Below, piece by piece: positions 23,269 to 36,700 of a stretch of DNA of 64,000 nucleotides. Each line of letters starts with the position of its first letter. Positions within the stretch are counted from its first letter, which is position 1. The stretch is from Campylorhamphus procurvoides (lineage: Eukaryota; Chordata; Aves; Passeriformes; Dendrocolaptidae): the NCBI GenBank assembly GCA_013396655.1, contig WBMV01006287.1, positions 310,001 through 374,000 of the forward strand. The letters are read 5' to 3'. The notes beneath the pieces are model-generated. The model made no database searches. It saw nothing but the letters and a program-made list of their open reading frames with translations, and was not told the DNA's origin. The translations under genes were made by a program, and so were the position numbers.

Positions 23269-26200
23269 GTAATCTGTGTTATGAGTGAGATTAGGTAACT
23301 CACTTGTGATTGATAGGCTGAACAATAGGGACAATATGTTTTCCATATGTTTTTAATTCCTTCCATTCTGATATGGAAGTAATAATTTCTGTGTAGTTCA
23401 GAGGAAGTATAGGGATTTTTTACAGGACTTGTTTACAGGAAGGAGTTTCTGCAGAGGCCAGGTGAAGGAGGTGTAGAATTTTGCATACAAAGCAATGTCC
23501 TCTAGCAGCTTCATCTTTACTCGGCCCTATCTTAGTGCATCATCACTGGTCAGATGCGTCAAATTCTGACACCTCTCCTATTTTCATTCCTATGACAGTT
23601 TCCATTTTATAACTAATTTACAACTCTCTTCTGCAGAACGTGTCCAAAAAATTTAGTCTTATTTTGACTAAGATGCATGAAGGAAAAATTACTCCTGTGA
23701 AAACTTACAACCTGATGAAAAAACCCATAGTTTATCCTCACAAATTTATCTTCAACTGTTTACTGACTCCTCAAGTTAGACAGGTCTCATCCTTCTGGCA
23801 CTATAGCAAGCTTAACATCCCTTTTATACTTTCTTTTAATCTTCTATCTCTGTCTCTAGTAAGAGTGTGCCAGGTATTCTCCATAAAGCTCCAGGTTTTT
23901 TTGTCCATCAGCTTTTTTCCAGCCTTCACCTTGCATCTCTCAATGTATGCAGTAAGCCCAACCTAAATATGGTGGGTTCCTAGATATGTGAGTTGAAAGT
24001 CTCACAAAAAAACTTTCTAATCAGTCACAACATTACTAATCAAAGCAGAGCATAGTGTGTCAGCAGGAGGATAAATTTATTTAGATGCCAGACTGGCAAT
24101 ACCTTGAGGATTCATGTGATTTAACAATCTACCCGTGAAGAAGATGCAACAAGGGAAATCAATTCAATTAAAGATTTATTTGACAAGCAAGGGAAATGTT
24201 TAGATTTTAAACAAGCAAAATAAAAAAGTTAATTTCTAAATACTTGCTATTATCAGTGAATTCATAGCTTTATAAAGTACTTTTCATTAAAGATACCTCA
24301 AGTGACAGAGGAAAAAATGCTGATCAATCATTCAAGCAATTCTTCTTCCCAGTAGATCCTAAAAAATGTTGTCATGAATCAATCAATTCTTTTCCATCTT
24401 ACTTTTGAAGATGATGTCTGAAATATAAGAAAATTGGGTTATAGACCTTAGGTTAGATTGGAATGATACTAATTGGAGCTCATTATGGTCTAATATAAAT
24501 GCTAATCTTATAAATATTAAAGAGTCAAATCTATCTTAATGTATTACACAGTACCTACATTACCTTCAAAAAAGTCAGCTTCATATCAACAGACTGGAAA
24601 CTGCAGTTGTCAAAGTTGCAGAGGAACTTTTAGAAATGAGCTGTCAATGTCCATAATTAAAAACCTCTGGTCAGGTACAAGGAGAACCACTGACAAAAAT
24701 GGTTTGATTTTAACTTTAAGGCACATTTATTACCCTGTGTGCACCCTCCTCTTACTGAGATTTCTGGGGATCTATTTACCTGATAGCAAAAGTTGCACTG
24801 TTTTTTATGCAAATTGCCTTTTGAGAAGCTGACCATTTCACACCCATGCTATCATCTGATGGGAAACATTTTTAGCACATCTAGGGAATGACTGATGACT
24901 TGTTATAAACTTATGTTACATGTAGATGAATACAAACCTATATTTTAATCTCTTTTTTACCTATTCCTGTACAATGTTGTTAGGTTACTAGAAAGTCTGG
25001 TCAGACTGCTATGTTGTGTGCTCCATAATGGTAAAATCCTCCAGCTACTTCCTTCCCATCCCTTAAAATCTTCCTGTTCTTCCCCCCAAAATGCAGAAAT
25101 GTGTGCATTGGTAAGGTCAAATCCCTGTCATCAGAACTCTGTTGTAAAAAAAAAAATAAAATAAATAAAAAAACCAGATTATGTGTCACTCTCCTTCAAG
25201 CATGTTCTTTCTGTAAAACAAAAAAAGTATTTACATGGTAGAAGGAAGTGGAACCTGTGAATGATAAGAGATAGGAGATAAGAGGCAGATGAAGCATGAA
25301 GATGAGCATGTTGAATTTACTTATGGGAATAGTTAGGGGGGAGATGGAGTGTTTGGAGGAGGGAGAAGAGAGCATTGTGCTCTAATTGTAAAATTAAAGT
25401 AATTAGTTGGAAGAACAGAGTCTTGGGCTCTCAGCCCCAAACCAGAATATCTGTTTAACATCTGTGCACAGTATTCTGCTAAACAAAGCACAGAAACTGT
25501 GCTGAAATGTATATGTAACCCCAAACATGCTGGTTTTTCTGAGTACTTCTCAAAATTGTGATATCTCCACTTCTCTTTATATTTCCTTTTTCTTCCGTGG
25601 ATAGAGTAGCCCATAAATACCTTTCCCAGAAGACCTAAATTAATGTTTGACACTGAATTATATATGCAGAATTTTTAACCTGATCACAGGCTCTTTTGTG
25701 ATTCAAATTTGGCTGGAAACTTCTTTCTCTCTGTGCACATTGAGTGAGCAGTTTGAGTATATTCAATATTGACTTGCTTTTCAAGCATGATTATTAATAT
25801 TGGCCAAGAATTGGCTAAGTTATAAAGCACAACAGAAAAAGCTAACAGAAACACCAAACCTCCTTTCCTAGAGGAGGAATAAAGGGGTTAGTTTACTCCT
25901 CACTCTAACACTGGTTTCAATAATTAACTCAAAGAATGATAACAGAAAAGGTACTGCAGACAGTTGAAAATAGTTTTTTTCTTTGTATTTTTTTGTCTTT
26001 CCTTGCCAAAAACCTCTGTAAATTTGAGATTTTTTTCTGTCTTGTAGTTGGGTATAAGCTTTTACCTCTCAATGTTTATAACAAAAAAGACTGATGTTGA
26101 GATGATAAGCTCAAGAGTTTGGAAGAATTGCCAATGTTAGCTGTGCAGACTCCTTATACCCATGTTATTCATAACACGTATTCTCAATGATATAGTACTA

Positions 26201-29200
26201 ATTTTTTGGCTTCATTGACATGGTTTCTCCCCTGTTAGTATGGGTTATACCACTGATTCAGTGAAATAACCAAAGAGTGGAATTTTTGCTTTGTATGTTA
26301 AAAATATGATTATTTTACACTGCATTGGACAGGTATTTTTGAGTTTGAGAAGTCGGGCCCAGGTCTGCCAGGTACTGAGGCAGTTCACAGGTTCTCCTCT
26401 CATCGCCGCATGGTTCTCTCTACCTCCCATCTCTTTTCCTCTAACCCACTACATTTTGCATCCCCTCATGCTGATGGGCATATTATCTTTGACAAAACAT
26501 ATCCTCCCATTTTTGAGAAGCTGCCTTATTCTCTGGTGGTCTGAAATCACTGCTCGGTGGTATGGTCAGTGGCAAATGCAAGTTAGTGAAGTTTACTAAC
26601 TCCAGGTCCAGGAAATAATCTGTCTTCTCTTATACTACAAGATGGAAAACACCTTTTCTCCACACCAACAGATTTTCTTGCTGTAGTTATAGGAGATTTT
26701 ATTTGCATGTTATGTATCCATACCTTACTAAAAGGAGAGCTAAAAATAAGGGAGGAGAGAGACTATTCAGTTTTCATGAGATGAAAAAAAAAGGGTTGAA
26801 AAACATCATTAAAGAAAACACTGTAGGTACAGAGTAAATTGTTTTCAAGGCAAATATTAAAATAAGCTATAAAATATAATGGTGGGGTTTTGGAGGGGTG
26901 TTTTTTTTAATAATTAAGATATGTTTGAAAACATCTCTCTGTTCATACCCTATCCTGTTGTTTATAGAGAACTTTTTCTCACAGTAGGTGGGGAGCTGGG
27001 AGAGGAAGAAGTGAAAGCATTTATCTAGGACGAAAAAGATTGTCTTGTCAAAGGTTTTAACAAAGTGGAGAAAATGGAGGGAAAAGAGCCTCCATCCAAG
27101 AGAGATAGCTGTTTAACTTTTGCAAGAATGTGAAAAAGAGAAAATGGCTCTAAGGCTGTATTTTTCCTTCTTTTATTTATTTCTTTTTTCGTAAAACAAA
27201 CTCTGAATGCACCAACTCCTACTTAGCCATATTCATGACATATATTAATACGTAGTTTATGAAATCTGACCCCTCCATGAGTTTAACTAGTAGTGTGTTC
27301 TGGCTTTTTTTTCTTTTTTTTTCCCCAGAGTGCCCATTAGATTAAAGGATGGGCACACAGATTCACTTATGAAATACAGGTAGTTCAACAACCAAAAGTT
27401 TATTTATTAATTTCAATATTTATATATCCAGATATACTGTTTCCTGATGTTTGCACAAAGCAAAGGAACTTCTAGGGAAGCCCTAAATAAATTTATATTT
27501 TAGATATTAACTGAATTAATATCTTAAACACTTAAAAACTCTTTTGGCTAGTACTTTCCCTTTTAGAGTAAGATAGCTACGAGCGAAGAAAACACTTGAT
27601 GTATTACTATTTGTTGTGCAGTGATTTAATAAATATCTAAGTAACTCACTGCTGGTGTCAGTATGTTTTCATAAGAAACAATATCCCAGAAGATTTTTCA
27701 TGTGTGTGGTCCTGCACCTTAAAAAGAAGAGTGCCAGATAAAATCCACTTGTCTGCTTTATCTATACAATACTGTGTGATCTCTTTTCTGCTCCCTAGAA
27801 TTTCCATTTGGATTTGGCAGTGGTCAAAAACTGCTGCAAGTTCAGTCACCTACGATGAAATCCATAGGGAGCAGGCATCAGATTCTCAAAGCCAATGATT
27901 GTACTACAGGCATGCTACCCCTCTGCAGTATTTGCACAACATAACCTTGGACAAAAAAAGGTTTATTTGGGTAAATCCACAGTAACCTTAATTCTGAAGT
28001 AGGATGTCTTTTTATTAAGTTCTAAAATGCCACAAAACTTGTTGATACAAGTTTTAGCAGGAAGAAAATTTCTTCCTTGTAGGTTTACCATTAAGCTGTA
28101 CCTTGCAATAGGTCTAGGAGTCCGAACATGTAGTTATTTCTACTTTGAACATCCATTCAGTTACTTTTTAAGATAAAGAGTTTTTGAACGAGGACAAACA
28201 CTTAAATTACTCCCTAAAAAGAGACTGAGACAGCAGTTAATCTTTAACATGTTTAAGTAAAGTTAACATATTTAAGCTTTGTACCATGGCTATTCTGGAA
28301 TAAAATTAAGGCTGAGAAACACTAAAAGAACATGCTAACTAACTTTTAAAGGAACTGAAGGAGATCAGAACCAGAGATGCTCACTGGTTTTGGGGTCACC
28401 CAGGCTGAGATACTTATGGTCTGTTTTCCTGTGGTGTTTAACTGCATTCTGAGCACAGTTCTTCTCCACCCCAACAGCAGCTCCTACCCAGACACTCTGT
28501 CTTCTGCCTCAAAATCATTTTTCTTCTGATGACAGATCTTAGCTGAGCTAACTCTTCTGGCATGGCCTTACTTAACTTCTCTTCCTCCGCATTTTTACTC
28601 TTTAAGCAGTCACGGCCACATGTCGGGACTGATGGTGCAGAGTATGCCTGGCTGGCCTCCCTCCCAGTTTCCTACTGCTCCAAATCTCTTGTTTGCTCCC
28701 TCACCACCCCCCTCTCTACCACAAGCTGGCCTGTTCGCAGCCCATGAACATGCTGATATATCCCTTGTTTGAACAACATGATCGTCTCAGAATTGGCCCC
28801 CCCAGGGTGGCAAACACTGAAATAGAAGTAGCTGGTTTTGTTGTTATCCATATTAGCCTGAATTTCTGATGCTGTTAGAACTCATCTCCTTCCCTCTAAC
28901 TCTCCCTCTCTTCCTCCCTGCCTGTCTCTGCTGTCTTTAAGCCTTTCTTATTCACCTCTTTCCTGAACTGGGAGGCAGATCATGACTCTTCTTTCCAGTC
29001 GGTCAGGCTGCATGATGGGAAGAGAGTTTCTCATCTATGATTTGTTGGTCTGACAACACAGGCTTTTGGGACTAGTAGTCTTGAGGGTCTTCTTTACCCT
29101 GCTAGGAAGCAGAGTTGGAACTGTCTGCTTGGAAGCGGAATTTTAAATGACCAAGGGGACTTTTTACTGCATATTCACAGGCATAGGTTTAAGAATACTT

Positions 29201-29588
29201 ACAGTGTTTCAGGCTCTGCCTACAGCCAGTTTATACACAAATCTAGGCTTTAGGTGACCAGAAATTTGCCATTTAAAACATGATTTCATCAGACAATTTA
29301 GTGGCCAATACTCTCATGCTGGACTGCATTGTGTTAGAAACAAGAGAGTGTGGAGTAGTAAATTTTAAGGAGCAATGATATCCACATCAAATTTTAACAC
29401 ATCCTGTGGTGGGTTTATTTGTAAATGGGGCAAAATGAATTCTCCTCCCCTTCTCTAAATCTTGTTCTACTTTTTTATGTCTCTTCTCTATATTTATTAT
29501 GAAGAAAGAGTGGCTTCCTTTGAGGTAGTAAAAACTTGTATTGAATCATGAAAAGAAAAGAATTCATCATTTCTTGCCAGGATATGTT

Positions 29589-29616
29589 GTTGCTGGGAAA
29601 CGAGTCACATGCAAAT
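29589..29616 (+). promoter_or_regulatory. Candidate composite X-box plus octamer site
   Basis: GTTGCTGGGAAAC (29589-29601) fits the RFX X-box pattern, and a perfect octamer ATGCAAAT (29609-29616, a POU-factor site) follows seven bases later. Both are established motif classes. The pairing here is an observation, and a function is not shown by the sequence alone. Confidence 0.25.
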
Positions 29617-30434
29617 ATTTTATAGTCAGCCCATACGACATAAATGTTGATTTTTTTCCTCTCATTTCAGGATTCTGTTTCTTCTCGTAGAGAACATATA
29701 TCTGTTCACTCCTTTCCTCTCTTGTGCTGGGGATGAGACTTGAAATTTCCTACTTTCCCTTAGAAGAGCTAGAACAGGATGTGGGGAACAGTATTAGGTT
29801 AGAGCTGCAAGTAGAAGCAATCTGGGGCAGACCACGATGGACTGAAAACAAGTGAGAGCGAGAGAAAAACAGAAAAGCACTAGAATGTATGCACAAGAAG
29901 AGATAGGGAAATATCCTCAGCAATCTGAAGACAGAGCTAGAAAAACACAGATCCAACAATTTCCAGACAGCAAGTAGTCTTTTTATTTTTAAATTTTAAG
30001 TCAGATATTATGGTAATCAGGCACTTTATGATGGTGATAAGTTCTATCTTGTTTGACCCTCACTCAAAGGCTCTGTGACTGGGAGCATCACAGCTGAGTA
30101 ATAACTGTAGTCTTCTTAATGTTGCCCTGAACTTGAGTAAGACCTATGAAATTATCAAATCACTAGTGGGTTACCAGGTTTCTTTTTTTTTGTTTTTGTG
30201 AACCTCAAATACGTGCTTGCATTTCTCAGCTTTGCAATACCTGTTCTATTAACACTTTTGTATATAACATTGCTCTAAGTACTTTACATATGGTTTCCTT
30301 TGAGTTCAAAAACACACTAAAAGACTCCCTTTTCTTAGTGTTCCTTCAAGCTTATGCACACACACACACAGACAGACAAACTTTTCTTGAAAGTTAGGTG
30401 TCCAAGTTTCTGTAATACATACACAAAAGAAATC

Positions 30435-30492
30435 TAAATAATAATAATAATAAGGATAATAATAATAATAACAATAATAATAATAATAAAAA
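30435..30492. repeat. (AAT)n trinucleotide microsatellite
   Basis: AAT/ATA units run with two interruptions (AAGG, AAC). A short (CA)n run with CAGACAGACA lies about 65 bp upstream (30357-30379). Confidence 0.95.
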
Positions 30493-32007
30493 ATTCAAAG
30501 AAACCATTTGGATTAAAAGCTGATGAAATCAATATCAGAGAGGTGGCTGTTATGGTATCATTTTTTTTTTCCCCATGATTTCTGCAGATTCATTCATGTC
30601 ATTTGCTCATGTGTCAGCAGGCACACATTTCTTAGTTATAAGTAGTTCTATCAAGAAAATTTAATTTTGAATGCATATTGATGAAGAGTTTGAATCACAT
30701 TTAATTTGGGGACCAAGCAAAAGGATTAACGGAGATAAAAAACATTCTTGATCTGGGAGATTTTTCAGATGAACTAAATCAGGTTTGCAAATCATGTGAT
30801 CCTTGGTAGTGTTTATTCAAGTGAAAATACAGCACTAAAATGCTGTTTGTTCTAAAGATTAAAAAAATATACTCTGCTTTTCACGAGTAATGACTGTCAT
30901 TCTCCATTTCCTGATGTAAACCTCCTTTTTTCCCCCCTTCATTAATAGTGAGATCAGCCAGCATGCTATGTTGGCAATTAAACCCTGAAATTACGGTATC
31001 ATTCATTCCCAATGATATATGAATGTTTATCTCTTGACATTTCTAGTTAGATTATTTTCAAAAATTTTGAAATTGAAATTCAAAGCAAAAAAATATAATC
31101 AGTATGCAACTCACCGAGAAGCACAAGGATCTCAAAAGTTTTGGCCAGTGCTTATAACATTCACTACTGAGATAACACATGGATGCCAGAGATCAGATAT
31201 ATCTTTTGCTTGAATCTATTGAAAATGTGCTGTCATTGTTTGTCATATATACCAACTGCCTTCAAAGTACAGAAAATTGAAAGAGATTTCTTGAATAATA
31301 GCAGGAGTATTTTTCATTTTTTTCACTTTTTACACTTGTTCTCATTTTTTAAGTCCCTGGATAATCAAGAGAGGTCAGAGAACTATTTAAGAAGAGAAGC
31401 AGAGATGAGTGTATTTTTGGTTTGTATAACTTCAGACAGCTCATAAGTATCATAACAACAAAAAGATTTTTATCATCTCAAATCTTCTATGTGACAGCTG
31501 TGTTGGAATTAGTTGCATGAACAAAGAATGAACAAAAATGTTATCCATAATGACAGGGAAATTGCTGACCTACATGTGGTAGAAGAAAGACTTTATGGTA
31601 AACCTTGGTTTTTATATTATTTTGCAAACCTTATGTACACTATCCAATAAATTCAAAAGTCTTGCTTAAACCAGGGTTTTGGAAATATATCCTGTGTCTT
31701 AGGAAAATGGAATATATTTTTTACTTATGGTTTATCATGAAATCTTCATACGAGAACTAGAATTAATTTGGGTAAAAAACCAGTCCTTTGAAAATACAAA
31801 AGCACAAAAAGAGCATTTAGACATGAAAAGTGCTAATGAACAGGTCTAATGTTTTACTCTATCTTTTATGTGATGAGATCCTTCTGGGTATTGAAAAGGA
31901 GAATATGAACTAGAAATGGATTATAAAAAGATAGATCAATTTTAACTTTTGGTACAAAAGTTGGCAAGGCATGATATTATTCCAGAATTATCTACAAATG
32001 TCTCTAA
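30493..32007. other. Unique AT-rich non-coding DNA
   Basis: Nothing recognised. Confidence 0.5.
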
Positions 32008-32325
32008 AGCCTGTAAGAAAGATGGTAACAAACTTTTCAGCAGTGCCTGTTGTGATAGGACAAGATGTAATGGTTTGAAACTGAAGAAGGGTCAGTTCAG
32101 ATTAGATGTAAGGAAACAGCATTTTAGAATGAGAGTGGTAAAACACTAGCACAGGTTGTCCTTAGTGGTGGTAGATGCCCCATCCCTGGAAATATTCAAG
32201 GACAGGTCGGAAGGGGCTCTGAGCAACTTGATCTAGTGGAAAACACCTTTGTTCATTGCGGGGTGGTTGGACTATGTGGCCTTGAGAAGGTCCCTTTCAA
32301 TTCAAATTATTCTATGGTTTTATAA
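32008..32325 (+). mobile_element. CR1 LINE fragment, 3' end, plus strand
   Basis: This is a 5'-truncated CR1 covering the end of ORF2 and the 3' UTR. The open stretch includes QFRLDVRKQHFRMRVVKH, the conserved C-terminal block of CR1 ORF2 (compare RFRLGIRKGFFPQRVVGHW in the copy near 39.7 kb). It is followed by a stop and by the 3' UTR ending in ATTATTCTATGGTTTTATA. No intact ORF remains. The final roughly 95 bp (32230-32325) lie inside the duplicated segment and therefore recur at 33008-33103. Confidence 0.93.
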
Positions 32326-33006
32326 ACCAAATGTTACTGAGATTTCCCTCTGCAGGACCAGCACCTTTCCTGGCTCCTGTTAGGTCTGAAAATACTGGGG
32401 AGATCCAGCATTCCATAAATGGAACATGCTATCTATAAATTGCTGCATACTGGGAAGCTCGTGCAATGTTGTGGAATTCCAAGTCCACTGCATCTTCCAC
32501 CTGCTATGTAGATTGGGATCCCACAGTATGGCATAATCAACTTCTTATCATGAGCTGTGTAATTTGTATTTCACACTACACTACTCGTTTCTTTCATTCC
32601 TATGGGGACAGGTGAAAGAAGAAAAAGCAGAAATCATCTCTTCTTTTTAGTGTTACCATCCACTACTTTACTCAATTGGTGAATCCTCTTCTCTTGTCTT
32701 GTACGCTTTTGCTCTCCACTGCTTGATTTGCATGGCAAAAACCTCGAGGTAAAGGTTCCTATTCTCTGCTGAGGCATTCTTCTCTTCAAGTCCAGCTCTG
32801 TGTTTAAGGGTTTGACTTGGTGTCTCTGCAGGGAATGCTACACATGTAGGGTGAATGAATTAATGATGTATGAAGTCTGGCTCACACAAACTGTGTAAAA
32901 GCAAACAAACTATGTAGAAAAACCCTAGGGAATTCAGTAAGTGTGAATGTCTGTGTCTACAGTGCTAAGTTCTTCTATTTCTCATGTCTATTTCCATTGT
33001 TAGCTA
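32230..33006 (+). repeat. Direct duplication A, copy 1 (777 bp)
   Basis: This segment matches 33008-33784 base for base at an offset of 778, with one mismatch found by eye: T at 32933 against G at 33711. It starts inside the CR1 3' UTR and ends in unique DNA. The two copies are separated by one N. The near-perfect identity, a boundary unrelated to any element, and the single-N spacer point to an unmerged overlap between two contigs. Confidence 0.97.
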
Positions 33007-33007
33007 N
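33007..33007. other. Single-N contig junction
   Basis: One undetermined base lies exactly at the boundary between the two 777-bp copies. Some scaffolders use a single N to mark contigs placed with a zero or negative gap. Confidence 0.9.
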
Positions 33008-33784
33008 GATCTAGTGGAAAACACCTTTGTTCATTGCGGGGTGGTTGGACTATGTGGCCTTGAGAAGGTCCCTTTCAATTCAAATTATTCTATGGTTTTA
33101 TAAACCAAATGTTACTGAGATTTCCCTCTGCAGGACCAGCACCTTTCCTGGCTCCTGTTAGGTCTGAAAATACTGGGGAGATCCAGCATTCCATAAATGG
33201 AACATGCTATCTATAAATTGCTGCATACTGGGAAGCTCGTGCAATGTTGTGGAATTCCAAGTCCACTGCATCTTCCACCTGCTATGTAGATTGGGATCCC
33301 ACAGTATGGCATAATCAACTTCTTATCATGAGCTGTGTAATTTGTATTTCACACTACACTACTCGTTTCTTTCATTCCTATGGGGACAGGTGAAAGAAGA
33401 AAAAGCAGAAATCATCTCTTCTTTTTAGTGTTACCATCCACTACTTTACTCAATTGGTGAATCCTCTTCTCTTGTCTTGTACGCTTTTGCTCTCCACTGC
33501 TTGATTTGCATGGCAAAAACCTCGAGGTAAAGGTTCCTATTCTCTGCTGAGGCATTCTTCTCTTCAAGTCCAGCTCTGTGTTTAAGGGTTTGACTTGGTG
33601 TCTCTGCAGGGAATGCTACACATGTAGGGTGAATGAATTAATGATGTATGAAGTCTGGCTCACACAAACTGTGTAAAAGCAAACAAACTATGTAGAAAAA
33701 CCCTAGGGAAGTCAGTAAGTGTGAATGTCTGTGTCTACAGTGCTAAGTTCTTCTATTTCTCATGTCTATTTCCATTGTTAGCTA
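33008..33784 (+). repeat. Direct duplication A, copy 2 (777 bp)
   Basis: This is the second copy of 32230-33006. It includes a repeated piece of CR1 3' UTR at its start (33008-33103). Unique sequence continues directly after 33784. Confidence 0.97.
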
Positions 33785-36700
33785 AACTATTTAATGCACT
33801 GTATGAGCATATGTCAAGGTACAACTTTATTGTGGTGGTAGCAAAGGCATTTCTAGAGAAATCTTGAAATAACAGCAATTCTTTCCTTGTTGTTTCAAAG
33901 TGAAGTTTTCCATGCAATTATAAACTTCAGATGTTAGTATTTTACGCTGTGTCCAAACAAAGACCTTTGTCATTACTTTTCATGGATCTTCCTTTACAGG
34001 TTCTTTGGAATTACACCTCTGTTTCAAAAAAGAAACTATGCTTAGAGGTAAACAGCCCAAAAAACTGTGCATTCAACAATTTCTCTTTGTTCTTCTCCAG
34101 TTTTATTATGTATATTTTGTTTTATTTAAAATTATTTTTTTCAAGTCAAGTCAAAATGGATTATTTTAGTGTTTCTTTAGAATTAGACTTGATCAGGAAG
34201 TTATGAGTTTATTCAAAAATGTTTTGCTGTTTCTAGAGTGTTCTATGCCTTATCACATTTAATCCAAGACCCTTATCATCATCCTAGGAGAAAAAAAAGA
34301 GTCATAGGGACTGCCAAAGACATTTCCAACAATTTTACCAGTGATATAATCATATCCTTACTGGGTAACGGAGGTTTGCAAGGGTGTCAGGACTGCCATA
34401 AGCGAGATCAGCAATGACAAACTGTGGACCTCGATAGAAGATATTTATAAAAGCCATTGAGTCCTATTATGTGATTCCTGCCATATTCTGCCCTGCCTCA
34501 TGTCTTCCTAGAATAGCCAGGTGATTAGGGCACTAACCCCTGGTGTTGAAACCCAAAATTTAATGAATACTTAATACAATTTATACAAAATAGAACTACT
34601 CTAATAGTTGAGATTGAAAATGTTCCATCAAGAGTAATGGATAGCCTTGAGGGCTTACTGGGGAAAGGCTGAAGCTGAAATCTTAGTTCTAACTCCAAGG
34701 GAACAGAGCCTGAACGTGGCTTCCCTCCCTGCAGGAAGTTGCTCTCGTCACCATGCCTCTGGTTGTTCTAATGTGTATAGTATAGTCTTCCCGAACATGT
34801 GTTCTCTTCTACATGCTTTGATGTTAATGAACTGACATTTTTCCAATGATATCTTATAAACTGAAAACTTGGGCACATTAAATGGGAAGACAACTCAGGA
34901 TGAGAAAAATACCATCACAAGGAAGCTTCACTATATTCTTCTATTGCCTGCATTTTCTACCTCTAGATTTGTATAATGATGCTGCTGACCATCTGCTTAC
35001 AGGAAGGTAAATTGACATTACCTATCTGAAGATTTATTGCTGCTAAGCTATGCTCCTTTTTAAGTAACCTCGTACATGCTCTAGGTTTTTTCCTTTTTGG
35101 TAGTTTTCTTTCCCCTCTCTGAATGATCCATTTTTATTTATAAGTTTCATTTTCTGCATTGCCTCTGATGTTATGCCTCTCATTAGTTGAATGTCTCCTT
35201 GCTTTCCTTCTCCATCAGGATCATTCTTGCCTTCCAAACACAAGTGCCTTCTCATTTTTATGAAGAATCTCACCTTCTCTATTTAGTTAGTGAGGCTTGT
35301 GATGTTTGTCTTTGTACTATTTATAATGCAAGCCATAAAGCTGGAAAAAAAAAGAAAAAAGAAAAAGATGTACTAACAAAGACTGGGATATTCAAAATTT
35401 TGTTCAACACTGTTCTAGCTCATTTTTTGTGATTTCATGAAATTCCTACCATGTTGAAATCTGCATCCTTGTGTTTTGAGGTTCTTTGCAGAAAGATTTA
35501 AAAGCATTCTGGTAGCCTGAAAGTAATTATTTTCTGGGAGCATCAGTTCTATTTCACTCATATGCTTTTGATACTTCCCACTTGTTACTGGTGAAGAGCA
35601 GAAATAGATAATAGTTTTCACAGACATACTAGAAAACACTGTGGGAGCATATTTGTATATTTTATCAGCCAAAATTTTGTTATTAATGCTGAGAATTCTG
35701 TCACTTTTGCCATGAAATTTCATGCAGATCATGTTTTCGCTGCAATTGACAGAAGATTCTTGCCTGAAGCCAGCTGTTTGCTTACTGTGTACCGTAGAAA
35801 AAGCATTTGAGATGGGCCTTGGCTATCACATTTTCATGTGATGCTCACTCACGTATACATGTGCACATTACACCAAGAACAGAAGAACACACAGCAGCCC
35901 CAAAACGACATCTGTTCTTTATAGTGAGATAAAGAAGCTGCAGAAGGTTTGTTGAAACTTGCTGATGCTTGTTGTCACTTAGCAGGAAGTGTTCAGGAGT
36001 TTGTGAAGAACAAAATTACAATTTGTCAAATGTTGCAAACCTCAGAGTGATTGCATGCTATTTGATTACACTGCTGCTATAAATAGGATTTCACTTTGGA
36101 AGATTACAAAATGACCAACTTTCTCTTCAGTAAAATATTAGAATTTTAGTCTTTTCTCCCCTTCATGTTTTTCCATAATCTAAAGGGTGAAGTCACCACT
36201 GCTTTAGTAACCGATAGTATACTTCTGCTAGCACACATTAACATGTGAAATCCAGACATTGTTTAGCCTTCTGCAGAATGACATGACTGGCCCTGAGCTA
36301 TGAGGAGGTGACTTTCACATATGGTGATAGTATCTTCTGTCATTTCTAATAGTGCCTCACCTTTTAGTTCTCCCTGAAGTGCTGAAGAGGAAAAATATCA
36401 AAATGTGAAACTTGTATCTAAGGACATTTTGTCCCATATGAGTAATTTAATTTTTTTAAATCTTTTTCCACTTGACCCTAACATAATCATCCATGAAGAT
36501 CTAAAGGTGTCATCTTTACCCATGGCTCCATGGAATAAGACAAATATTTCTGTTATGGCTATGCCAATGAGGAATGCCAAATAAATACACTGTGAAAGCT
36601 GGCAGGCCTTTTGACTTTGGGGAAAACATCATGTGTCTTTAAATGTCTTTAAATTTAGTAAGGAAGCTCTGCAACTAAAGAATGAATGGATCATCACATA

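Larger units (their letters stand above)
22997..30434. other. Unique AT-rich non-coding DNA
   Basis: Apart from the small repeat at 23234-23268 and the regulatory candidate at 29589-29616, I recognise nothing. The stretch 28430-28760 is somewhat richer in C and CpG than its surroundings but has no convincing exon. Frames of 100-108 codons at 23640-23966 (+), 25333-25653 (-) and 26291-26599 (+) carry no recognisable domain. Confidence 0.5.

Noticed and set aside
23640..23966. 108-codon plus-strand ORF with hydrophobic C-terminus
   Set aside because: There is no recognisable protein, promoter or splice signal. The hydrophobicity follows from T-rich composition.
32230..33784. A real recent segmental duplication
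   Set aside because: The single-N spacer, arbitrary breakpoints, almost complete identity and the identical structure at 41.3-42.3 kb favour an assembly join.
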